Shown piece by piece: positions 1-6,354 of a DNA stretch of 10,569 nucleotides (its first letter is position 1; each line of letters opens with the position of its first letter). Below the pieces are notes generated by a model. It made no database searches and was not told the DNA's origin. It saw only the letters and a list, made by a program, of their open reading frames with translations. The translations under genes were made by a program, and so were the position numbers. This DNA is from Rikenellaceae bacterium (GTDB lineage Bacteria > Bacteroidota > Bacteroidia > Bacteroidales > Rikenellaceae), in NCBI GenBank assembly GCA_020859745.1, contig JAJBVQ010000086.1, positions 1 through 10,569 of the forward strand. The letters run 5' to 3'.

Positions 1-915
1 GTCTATCCGGGGGCGACCGAAGAGGTGTGCGTGCCGGAACTCGAACGGGCGTCGGGGCTGGTTTTCAACCGGGACTTTTTCGTCGGCTATTCGCCGGAGC
101 GGATCAATCCGGGCGACAAGCAGCATACCTTCGCCACCATCAAAAAGGTGACCTCCGGTTCCACGCCACAGACGGCAGATTTCGTGGACGAACTCTACAA
201 CAGCGTCCTGCGGAACGGGACTTTCAAGGCGTCGTCCCTGAAGGTGGCCGAAGCGTCCAAGATCATCGAGAACTGCCAGCGGGACATCAACATCTCGTTC
301 TTCAACGAGCTGGCGCTGATTTTCGACCGGCTGGGCATCGACACCAAGGAGGTGATCGAGGCTGCGGCGACCAAGTGGAACTTCATCAAACTGATGCCGG
401 GACTGGTGGGGGGGCACTGTATCGGGGTGGACCCCTATTACCTGAAATGGAAGGCCGAGCAGGTGGGCTACCTGACGGCGGTGATCAGCTCCGGACGGCG
501 GGTAAACGACTCGATGGGGGCTTTCGTGGCCGACAAGGTGGTGAAACTGCTGATCGGGCATGACTTCAAGGTGAAGAATGCCAGGGTGCTGGTGCTGGGA
601 ATGACCTTCAAAGAGAACTGCCCGGACATCCGGAACACGAAAGTGGTGGACGTGGTGGAGGAGTTGCGGGAGTTCCAGTGCAGCGTGGACGTGTACGACC
701 CGTGGGCGTCCGCCGATGAAGTGGAGCGGGAGTACGGCATCTCCTTGCTACAGTCGCTGGAGGGTGCGCAGGGGCGGTACGACGCGGTGGTGCTGGCAGT
801 GGCCCACCGCCAGTTCCTGGAGACGGACATCCGGGCGCTGCTGAGCGGCCCGGACGGCGTGCTGTACGATATCAAAGGAGTATTGCCGAAAGAGGTCATC
901 ACGGCCCGGTTATAA
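1..915 (+). CDS. UDP-N-acetyl-hexosamine / UDP-sugar 6-dehydrogenase, TviB/WbpO type, 5'-truncated by window edge
   Basis: The frame is open from base 1, so the gene begins outside the window; a GTG at 25 is internal and not the start. About 304 codons are visible. Family members run to about 425 residues, so roughly 120 residues (the N-terminal Rossmann NAD-binding domain) are missing. Visible landmarks are VYPGATEEVCVPELE at the left edge, the central-domain helix with EASKIIENCQRDIN, the catalytic-cysteine motif GGHCIGVDPYYL (Cys codon 418-420), and the C-terminal UDP-binding domain opening with VLVLGMTFKENCPDIR (about 589-636). The GGHC..DPYYL form points to the Vi-antigen TviB/WbpO group, which oxidises UDP-GlcNAc or UDP-GalNAc to the uronic acid in two NAD-dependent steps, rather than to classical UDP-glucose dehydrogenase. 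The enzyme is cytoplasmic and feeds surface-polysaccharide assembly. It lies 44 bases before rmlA on the same strand. The exact substrate is inferred. Confidence 0.93.
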   Translation, partial: VYPGATEEVCVPELERASGLVFNRDFFVGYSPERINPGDKQHTFATIKKVTSGSTPQTADFVDELYNSVLRNGTFKASSLKVAEASKIIENCQRDINISFFNELALIFDRLGIDTKEVIEAAATKWNFIKLMPGLVGGHCIGVDPYYLKWKAEQVGYLTAVISSGRRVNDSMGAFVADKVVKLLIGHDFKVKNARVLVLGMTFKENCPDIRNTKVVDVVEELREFQCSVDVYDPWASADEVEREYGISLLQSLEGAQGRYDAVVLAVAHRQFLETDIRALLSGPDGVLYDIKGVLPKEVITARL

Positions 916-921
916 ACACAA

Positions 922-939
922 TCCGTATAATTACACGGA
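922..939. repeat. Imperfect 18-base palindrome in the dehydrogenase-rmlA spacer
   Basis: TCCGTATAATTACACGGA reads almost the same on both strands, with one mismatched pair. It sits in the 44-base spacer between the dehydrogenase stop and the rmlA start. It could be a small operator or an RNA hairpin between the two genes, or chance. There is no T-run after it, so it is not a convincing terminator. Confidence 0.3.
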
Positions 940-959
940 ACATCAAGACTACTTGAACA

Positions 960-1847
960 ATGAAAGGCATCGTATTGGCCGGCGGCTCGGGAACCCGCCT
1001 CTACCCGATCACCAAGGGGGTGAGCAAACAACTGCTCCCGATCTACGACAAACCCATGATATACTATCCCTTGTCGGTGCTGATGCTGGCCGGGATCCGC
1101 GAGATACTCATCATCTCGACGCCGCACGACCTGCCGGGTTTCCGCAGGCTTTTGGGCGACGGTTCCGACTACGGAGCCCGGTTCGAGTATGCCGAACAGC
1201 CGTCGCCGGACGGACTGGCGCAGGCGTTCATTATCGGAGAGAAGTTTATCGGCAACGATTCCGCCTGCCTGGTGCTGGGGGACAATATATTCTTCGGGCA
1301 GGGGTTCTCAGGCATGCTGCGCGAGGCGGTTGCGGCTGCGGAGCATCCGACGGAACCGAAGGCCACGGTGTTCGGCTACTGGGTCAGCGATCCGGAGCGG
1401 TACGGGGTGGTGTCGTTCGATCGGGATGGCAATGCAGAAACCCTGGAGGAGAAGCCCGTTCATCCGAAGTCCAACTATGCCGTGGTCGGGCTCTACTTCT
1501 ACCCGAACCGGGTGGTGGAGGTGGCTAAGAACATCAAGCCCTCGGCGCGCGGCGAACTGGAGATCACCACCGTCAACGAACGGTTTTTGCATGATGACCA
1601 GCTGAAAGTCCAGCTATTGGGGCGGGGATTCGCCTGGCTCGACACCGGGACGCACGATTCGCTTTCCGAGGCTTCGACCTTTATCGAGGTGAGCGAGAAA
1701 CGGCAGGGGCTGAAGGTGGCGTGCCTGGAGGGGATCGCTTACAGCAAGGGCTGGATCTCGGCGGAAAAACTGCGGGAGATCGCCGGGCCGATGGCCAAGA
1801 ACCAGTACGGGCAGTACCTGCTTTCACGAATTAAAGAGAACGAATAA
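960..1847 (+). CDS. rfbA: Glucose-1-phosphate thymidylyltransferase (RmlA/RfbA)
   Basis: This 295-residue protein has the normal length for RmlA. It joins dTTP and glucose-1-phosphate to make dTDP-glucose and pyrophosphate, the first step to dTDP-L-rhamnose and other dTDP-6-deoxysugars. Signature elements appear in order: the nucleotide-binding loop LAGGSGTRLYPIT (residues 6-18, with Arg13), KQLLPIYDKPMIYYPLS (23-39, Lys23), the metal/sugar site LVLGDNIFFGQG (104-115, Asp108), EEKP (163-166), RGELEITTVN (198-207) and AWLDTGTHDSL (225-235, Asp228). The ATG at 960 gives the standard N-terminus MKGIVLAGG, which fixes the start; no Shine-Dalgarno sequence is visible, as usual in Bacteroidetes. 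The downstream cupin gene begins 13 bases after the stop, so the two are almost certainly co-transcribed. The rest of the Rml pathway (RmlB, RmlD) must lie elsewhere. Confidence 0.97.
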   Translation: MKGIVLAGGSGTRLYPITKGVSKQLLPIYDKPMIYYPLSVLMLAGIREILIISTPHDLPGFRRLLGDGSDYGARFEYAEQPSPDGLAQAFIIGEKFIGNDSACLVLGDNIFFGQGFSGMLREAVAAAEHPTEPKATVFGYWVSDPERYGVVSFDRDGNAETLEEKPVHPKSNYAVVGLYFYPNRVVEVAKNIKPSARGELEITTVNERFLHDDQLKVQLLGRGFAWLDTGTHDSLSEASTFIEVSEKRQGLKVACLEGIAYSKGWISAEKLREIAGPMAKNQYGQYLLSRIKENE

Positions 1848-1860
1848 TTCCAATTCGGCC

Positions 1861-2292
1861 ATGAGCGAAATTCGGATATTGGAAGGGGGTATCTTCCGGG
1901 ATTACCGCGGCGAACTGGTGCACATGAACGATTTCCACCTGGAGGGCGCCCACCGGTACTATATCATCAAACACGACGACACGGAGGTGATCCGGGGCTG
2001 GCACGGGCACCGGTTCGAAGGCAAATGGTTCCAATGCCTGCGGGGCGGTTTCCGGCTGGCTTTCGTGCGGCCCGACGACTGGGAAAACCCTTCGCCGGAC
2101 TTGAGGCCGGAGGTCTTCACGCTCACGGCGGAAAAGAGCGAGTTGCTCTGCCTGCCGGCGGGATACGCGAACTGCATCCGGGCCACGGAGCCGGATAGCA
2201 TGCTGCTGGTCTTTTCGGGCAAGATATTGCCGGAAGCTGTGCACGACAGCTGGCGGTGGGAGCCGCAAATGTGGGGCGGCGACAAGATCTGA
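1861..2292 (+). CDS. Small RmlC/FdtA-like cupin (sugar-nucleotide epimerase or ketoisomerase)
   Basis: This 143-residue single-domain cupin directly follows rfbA. It carries GGIFRDYRGEL near the N-terminus (9-19), RGWHGHR (45-51), which aligns with the RGLHxQ motif containing the catalytic His of RmlC, and a late segment TLTAEKSELLCLPAGYANCI (87-106), which resembles the RmlC stretch ending in GFAHGF. Here the AHGF histidine is replaced (ANCI). True RmlC 3,5-epimerases are about 180-190 residues, whereas dTDP-4-keto-6-deoxyhexose 3,4-ketoisomerases (FdtA, QdtA) are about 140, so length favours the latter and motif layout favours the former. The likely substrate is a dTDP-4-keto-6-deoxysugar downstream of RmlA; this rests on gene context. 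The start ATG lies 13 bases after the rfbA stop. It is the last plus-strand gene before a convergent junction. The family call is firm and the exact reaction open. Confidence 0.8.
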   Translation: MSEIRILEGGIFRDYRGELVHMNDFHLEGAHRYYIIKHDDTEVIRGWHGHRFEGKWFQCLRGGFRLAFVRPDDWENPSPDLRPEVFTLTAEKSELLCLPAGYANCIRATEPDSMLLVFSGKILPEAVHDSWRWEPQMWGGDKI

Positions 2293-2332
2293 CCGCCGCC
2301 CCTCTATTATCACAAGGAGTAAAAACCGTCCG

Positions 2333-2626
2333 TCAGATGCTTTGCTCGACGTTCCAGACGAATGCCCGGAGGCCCTGCGCCTCCGTTTTTTTATCCAGCG
2401 CACGCAGGTGGGACAACAGTTTCCCGACCCGGCTCTCCTCCGTCATCACCAGCATAGCCGAATTGAGCGTCGGCCACGCATGGCTGCCGTAATGGGGCTC
2501 GCCGTTTTCGGAGCCCCGCCCCTGCACCTCCTCCCAGAACGTGAAGCCCCGGTAGTGGTTGCGGTCGAGGATCGCCACGACCTGTTCGTAATAGCTTTGG
2601 TTGAAAGATATGAATACCGCTTTCAT
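2333..2626 (-). CDS. Small PII-like protein encoded at the end of the RND efflux operon
   Basis: This 97-residue protein has no signal peptide or membrane segment, so it should be cytoplasmic. The predicted order of elements is the PII-type beta-alpha-beta-beta-alpha-beta fold: strand KAVFISFNQ (2-10), helix SYYEQVVAILDRN (11-23), strand FTFWEEVQG (28-36), a T-loop-like stretch with PHYGSHAWP (44-52), strand SAMLVMTEE (56-64), helix SRVGKLLSHLRALDKK (65-80), strand LRAFVWNVE (86-94). The GRG before the loop also resembles PII. The canonical PII C-loop glycine/lysine motif for ATP is not evident, so it is PII-like rather than GlnB/GlnK. His45 and His49 with Trp51 could bind a metal or ligand (inference). 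It starts 19 bases after the pump stop, so it is probably translated from the same mRNA. PII-like proteins such as DUF3240 and CutA-type members are known beside transporters. The fold call comes from pattern reading only. Confidence 0.72.
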   Translation of the reverse strand: MKAVFISFNQSYYEQVVAILDRNHYRGFTFWEEVQGRGSENGEPHYGSHAWPTLNSAMLVMTEESRVGKLLSHLRALDKKTEAQGLRAFVWNVEQSI

Positions 2627-2645
2627 GTCGCAGAGTAGGTTAAAG

Positions 2646-5600
2646 TTATTGTTCGTCCGTTTCGGTCTCGGCCGGCTCCGGCAAATGGTGTCCGTTGCCT
2701 AAAGCGGCTTTGTCCACCTCCAGCTCGAACAGTTCGGCCATCTGGCGGCGACGACGCTTGACGCCAGTCCCCGCGAACATGCAGTACACCACCGGCACCA
2801 GGATCAAGGTGATGACCGTGGAGAAGGCCACACCGGTCCATACGGCGACCCCCATCGGGCGCCACATCTCGGCCCCTTCGCCCTGACCCATGGCCATCGG
2901 GAGCATACCCAGCACTGTGGTCAGGGTGGTCATCAGCACGGGCCGCAGGCGCGATTTCCCGGCATCCACCACCGCCGAGACGATCGACATGCCCCGTTCG
3001 CGGTTCAGGTTGGTGTAGTCCACCAGCACGATACCGTTCTTCACCACGATACCGGCCAGCATAATCACCCCGATCAGCGCCATGATGCTCAGCGGCGTGC
3101 CCGTCACGGCCAGCCCGATGAACACCCCGGTGAAGGCGAACGGCAAGGCGAGGAAGATGATGAACGGATAGGTGAACGACTCGAACTGCGAGGCCAGCAC
3201 GATGAATACCAGGATGATGATCATTACGCCCAGTATTCCCAGGTCGCCGAAGGAATCCTGCTGGTCTTCGTAGGTACCGCCGATGGCCGTGGTCACGTCC
3301 GCCGGCATATCGATCTCTTTGAGTATCTGTTGGGTCTGGGCCACCACCGTACTCAGCGGATAGCCCTGACGCACCACGCCAGACACCGTAATCACGCGCT
3401 CGCGGTCTTTACGCTCGATGGTCGGCGGCGTGAAACGCTCCACCACCGTGCCGAGGTCTTTCATCCGGATGCCCTTGCCCTGCGAGTTGTAAACGAGGAT
3501 GTTCTCGATGTCCTCCACCGAGGTGCGGTGCTCCGGCGCGTAACGAACTTTGATGTCGTACTCCTCCCCGTCCTCGCGGTAGTAGGAGGCCGTCAGGCCG
3601 TTGATGCGGTTGCGAAGGTAGGAGGACGCGGTAGCGACGTTCAACCCGTTCAGGGCGAGTTTCTCACGGTCGAAGTCGATCTGGTACTCCGGGATATAAT
3701 CTTCGCGGCTGATGTGCACCTGGCTGCACCCCGGCAGCTCACCCATCCGTTTCGACAACGCGGCCGCCACCGCGTCGGTCTCGGCAAAATCGTAGCCGTA
3801 AACCTCCACGTCCACGCTCGCCTGCCCGGCCATGCCGCCCTGCGAGCCGCCGGCGATCACCTGCGAGGTTTTGATCTCCGAATACTCTTTCAGGTCTTCG
3901 CGCATCAGCTCGCAGATCTCCAGCAGCCCGCGCTCGCGCTCGCCCACGGAGCTCAGGCGCATATTGAACGAGATGATGTGCGTCCCGTTGGTCTGCATCG
4001 AGCCATAGGTGTTGTCGGTCGAGGCCTGCCCCACGCTGAAGCTGGAGGTTTGCAGTTCGGGTATCTCTTCGCGCCAGCGCCTGTCGAGGCGCAGGGCCAG
4101 GTCGCGCGATATTTCGGTGCGGGTGCCGATCGGCATCTCGATCTGGACACTGATGCGGGCGTTGTCCTGCGTCGGGAAGAATTCTGTCCCGATGAATTTA
4201 GTCAGCCCCAGCGACGACACGAAGATCACCACGGCCCCGGTCACGACGACCGCACGGTGCCGCACGGCCCAGTTCAGGAAACGGGCATACCCGCGGTCGA
4301 GCGCGTTGAGCCCTTTCTCGACCGGCGAGAAGATCAGCTTGTAGACTTTGCCTTTCGGGGCCCCGCTGCGCAGCATCTTGGAGCAGAGCATCGGGGTCAG
4401 GGTCAGCGCGCTGACGGTCGAAATGATCATAATGATGCTGACGATCCAGCCCAACTGTTCGAAGAGCACCCCGGCCAGACCGGTAATGGTGGTCAGCGGC
4501 AGGAACACGGCTAGCAGGGTCAGCGTCGAGGCGATCACCGATAGGTGCACCTCGTTGGTCGCATAGATGGCGGCCTGCTTGGGCTTACTCCCCCGTTCGA
4601 GGTGCGTGGTGATATTTTCCAGCACCACGATGGCGTCGTCCACCACCATGCCGATAGCGATGCTCAGCGAACTGAGCGAAATGATATTCAGCGTGTTGCC
4701 GGACATCAAAAGGTAGATGAACGAGGCGATCAGCGAGATCGGGATGGTCAGCGCGATGATGAAGGTCGCCCGCCACCGCCCCAGGAAGACGAGCACGACA
4801 AGTATCACCACGATAAAGGTGATGGTAATGGTCTCGACCAGCGAGTCGATGGTGTTCTGGATGTTGGTCGAGGTATCGACGATCACGCCCAGCTGCACGT
4901 CGGAGGGCAGCCCGGCCTGGAGCGACGGCAGGCGCTCGTGCACCTTTTTGGCGATGTTCACCGAGTTGGCCCCGGACTGTTTCTGGATGAAGATCATACC
5001 GCCCTGTATGCCGTCGTTGTAGGCCTCCTGGGCGCGCTCCTCAACGGTGTCCACGATGCGGGCCACGTCCTTGAGGTAGATATTGCGCCCGTCGTAGCTT
5101 CCCACGACGATATTCTCCATCTCCCGGGCGTCCCTGAACTCGCCTTCTACGCGCAGGGAATAGGTGTTCGACCCGATGTCGATAGTCCCGCCCGGAGTGT
5201 TCTTGTTCTCGTTGGCGATGATGCCGGCGATGCCTTCGATCGACAGGTGGTAAGCTTCGAGTTTCTGCGGGTCGCAGTAAACCTGTATCTCTCGCTGCGG
5301 CGCCCCGGAGATGGAGACGGCCCCCACTCCGCTGATACGCTGGAGAGGGGTGGCCACCTTGTCGTCGAGGATCTTATAGAGCGCAGGCAGGCTCTCCTCG
5401 GCCGTCACCGAGAGGATGATGATCGGGATGTCGTCGGTGCCGAACTTGAAGATGATGGGGTTGTCGACGTCGTCCGGCAGGGCGGTCTGCACCATGTCAA
5501 GTTTGTCGCGCACGTCGTTGGTGGCCACATCGATGTCTATCCCGTACTCGAATTCGAGGGTGATGATCGACATGTTCTCCTTGGACTGGGAGGTGATGTG

Positions 5601-5834
5601 CTTGAGGTTGCTGACGGTGTTCAGGGTGTTTTCCAGCGGCCGGGTGACGTTAGTCTCGATGTCGGCGGCGCTGGCGCCCTGGTAGGCGGTCAGGACCATG
5701 ATCTGGTTGGTCTCGATGTCCGGGTAGAGGTCGATGGACAGCTTGCTCAGGGAAAAAAGCCCCACCACGATGACCGCCACGAAGCAGAGGGCGGTGGTGA
5801 TGGGCTTTTTGACGGCTGATGCGGATATGCTCAT
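2646..5834 (-). CDS. RND-family multidrug efflux pump, inner-membrane permease (AcrB/MexB-like, HAE1)
   Basis: At 1062 residues this is a full-length RND transporter, usual for the family. It forms the proton-driven trimer in the inner membrane that exports drugs through the adjacent adaptor and outer-membrane factor. The N-terminus MSISASAVKKPITTALC leads into TM1 (about 10-30); the first porter/docking loop spans about 35-335, TM2-6 about 336-485, the second large loop about 550-860, and TM8-12 about 865-1022. The proton-relay residues are present: VVDDAIVVLEN in TM4 (Asp399, Asp400) and VVKNGIVLVDY in TM10 (Lys932). The double Asp indicates the hydrophobe/amphiphile (HAE1) branch and not the metal-exporting CusA branch. 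A charged cytoplasmic tail of about 40 residues follows TM12, with RRRR at 1027-1030 and an acidic end. The gene is 520 bases from the adaptor gene, a spacing odd for such operons. The substrate cannot be told from sequence. Confidence 0.96.
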   Translation of the reverse strand: MSISASAVKKPITTALCFVAVIVVGLFSLSKLSIDLYPDIETNQIMVLTAYQGASAADIETNVTRPLENTLNTVSNLKHITSQSKENMSIITLEFEYGIDIDVATNDVRDKLDMVQTALPDDVDNPIIFKFGTDDIPIIILSVTAEESLPALYKILDDKVATPLQRISGVGAVSISGAPQREIQVYCDPQKLEAYHLSIEGIAGIIANENKNTPGGTIDIGSNTYSLRVEGEFRDAREMENIVVGSYDGRNIYLKDVARIVDTVEERAQEAYNDGIQGGMIFIQKQSGANSVNIAKKVHERLPSLQAGLPSDVQLGVIVDTSTNIQNTIDSLVETITITFIVVILVVLVFLGRWRATFIIALTIPISLIASFIYLLMSGNTLNIISLSSLSIAIGMVVDDAIVVLENITTHLERGSKPKQAAIYATNEVHLSVIASTLTLLAVFLPLTTITGLAGVLFEQLGWIVSIIMIISTVSALTLTPMLCSKMLRSGAPKGKVYKLIFSPVEKGLNALDRGYARFLNWAVRHRAVVVTGAVVIFVSSLGLTKFIGTEFFPTQDNARISVQIEMPIGTRTEISRDLALRLDRRWREEIPELQTSSFSVGQASTDNTYGSMQTNGTHIISFNMRLSSVGERERGLLEICELMREDLKEYSEIKTSQVIAGGSQGGMAGQASVDVEVYGYDFAETDAVAAALSKRMGELPGCSQVHISREDYIPEYQIDFDREKLALNGLNVATASSYLRNRINGLTASYYREDGEEYDIKVRYAPEHRTSVEDIENILVYNSQGKGIRMKDLGTVVERFTPPTIERKDRERVITVSGVVRQGYPLSTVVAQTQQILKEIDMPADVTTAIGGTYEDQQDSFGDLGILGVMIIILVFIVLASQFESFTYPFIIFLALPFAFTGVFIGLAVTGTPLSIMALIGVIMLAGIVVKNGIVLVDYTNLNRERGMSIVSAVVDAGKSRLRPVLMTTLTTVLGMLPMAMGQGEGAEMWRPMGVAVWTGVAFSTVITLILVPVVYCMFAGTGVKRRRRQMAELFELEVDKAALGNGHHLPEPAETETDEQ

Positions 5835-5982
5835 GGTGTCGTGTGTTTGCTATTGAAAAAGGTCTCTGTAATGTACGGTGCAGTTTTTCTTATCCGGAGT
5901 GCACGGCTGCCTTCCCAGGAGTCTGCCCATTCGTTCGTTTTTGAGCCGCGCCCTCGGGACTCAGCATTGATTCTTCGCCTAT

Positions 5983-6035
5983 CCAGGCCGCCGCCACCCC
6001 CGAGGCGATCTCCGATCGCCTGGCGGCGGGCCTGG
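5983..6035. repeat. Nested inverted repeat (14-bp outer stem, 7-bp inner stem)
   Basis: The left arm CCAGGCCGCCGCCA (5983-5996) pairs with TGGCGGCGGGCCTGG (6021-6035) apart from one bulged G. Inside lies a second perfect stem, GGCGATC (6004-6010) with GATCGCC (6014-6020), closed by a TCC triloop. The whole can fold as one long RNA or DNA hairpin on either strand. It is not followed by a T-run, so it does not look like a simple intrinsic terminator. Confidence 0.8.
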
Positions 6036-6052
6036 CGATTCTGACGAATCGC
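6035..6052. repeat. Perfect 7-bp hairpin abutting the nested repeat
   Basis: GCGATTC (6035-6041) pairs exactly with GAATCGC (6046-6052) around the loop TGAC. It shares its first base with the end of the preceding nested hairpin, so the two stand shoulder to shoulder and would stack in a transcript. Confidence 0.65.
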
Positions 6053-6061
6053 GCTACTCGC

Positions 6062-6128
6062 TCATCGCCCCGTTCGGTTCCGAAGGCAAGCCTTCAGAAC
6101 CGAACCGTCATCGCCACAAATCATCGCC
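6062..6128. repeat. Three direct copies of TCATCGCC, the first two framing a 16-bp hairpin
   Basis: TCATCGCC occurs at 6062-6069, 6108-6115 and 6121-6128. Between copies one and two is an inverted repeat: GTTCGGTTCCGAAGGC (6072-6087) with GCCTTCAGAACCGAAC (6090-6105), 16 positions with one mismatch and only AA between the arms, so the physical loop is CAAG. A hairpin framed by 8-base direct repeats looks like a tiny insertion with a target duplication, or a repeat unit that has been copied. Both readings are inference. Confidence 0.7.
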
Positions 6129-6167
6129 TTACCGCGGCTCGCTCCGCTCGCCGGCCGAACCCTTCTA

Positions 6168-6183
6168 TGTGCCCGGAGGCACA
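6168..6183. repeat. Short inverted repeat with tetraloop
   Basis: TGTGCC and GGCACA form a perfect 6-bp stem closed by CGGA. It is one of several short stems in this spacer and is listed because it recurs in style (a GTGCC/GGCAC core) in the hairpin near 6307. Confidence 0.5.
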
Positions 6184-6212
6184 GGATAGCCCGGTTCCCG
6201 CGTCAGCGGTGG

Positions 6213-6243
6213 CCCGCGCCTTCCCGCGCGCGGGACAAGTCCC
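6213..6243. repeat. Two overlapping GC-rich inverted repeats
   Basis: CCCGCGC (6213-6219) pairs with GCGCGGG (6228-6234). GGGAC (6232-6236) pairs with GTCCC (6239-6243). The two stems share bases 6232-6234 and so are mutually exclusive in part, giving two alternative folds. Confidence 0.5.
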
Positions 6244-6303
6244 ACGCAGGCGCTGCCCACCGCCCCTCCGTATACGGTACGGCACCGCCCTTATGCCGGG
6301 CAT

Positions 6304-6322
6304 GAGGTGCCTTCGGGCACTC
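6304..6322. terminator. UUCG-type hairpin just downstream of the adaptor gene (possible attenuator)
   Basis: GTGCC (6307-6311), loop TTCG, and GGCAC (6316-6320) make an extra-stable tetraloop stem on the plus strand; on the minus strand, the transcribed one, the loop is CGAA. It begins about 33 bases beyond the stop of the membrane fusion protein gene. No T-run follows on the minus strand, so it may only stabilise the 3' end of the upstream mRNA or cause partial termination. Its role is inferred. Confidence 0.35.
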
Positions 6323-6354
6323 CAGTAAAACCGGAATTACCTGCTGCCTGAGGG

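Larger units (their letters stand above)
5835..6354. other. 520-base non-coding, hairpin-rich spacer between pump and adaptor genes
   Basis: I see no credible gene in this stretch. The two short open frames it contains (5841-6044 plus, 6121-6303 minus) are Arg/Pro-rich and overlap inverted repeats. Instead it carries a chain of GC-rich inverted repeats from about 5983 to 6322, some annotated separately, plus three copies of TCATCGCC. About 150 bases next to the pump start (5835-5980) are less structured, and I find no convincing TAnnTTTG promoter there. Genes on both sides run in the same direction, so transcripts from the tetR promoter would have to cross the array to reach the pump gene. 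This resembles the role of REP/BIME elements in some enteric operons, but relatedness to any named repeat family cannot be judged here. Confidence 0.75.

Noticed and set aside
2287..2338. Inverted repeat ATCTGAC/GTCAGAT covering the stop codons of the two convergent genes
   Set aside because: Only 7 bp with a 38-base loop and no T-run placed properly after the stem; chance is a sufficient explanation for now.
3330..5819. Long plus-strand open frames opposite the RND pump gene (3330-4514 and 4545-5819)
   Set aside because: They are antisense shadows caused by high GC and codon bias; their translations are His/Asp/Gly/Arg-rich with no domain, while the minus strand encodes an unmistakable full-length RND pump.
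2646..5834. Reading the RND pump as a heavy-metal (CusA-type) exporter because a PII-like gene follows
   Set aside because: TM4 has the double Asp and TM10 the Lys of the HAE1 drug-efflux branch, and the adaptor has no metal-binding Met/His-rich region.
5841..6303. Two short open frames in the spacer (5841-6044 plus, 6121-6303 minus)
   Set aside because: Both run through inverted repeats and give Arg/Pro/Ser-rich translations with no recognisable motif and no good start context.
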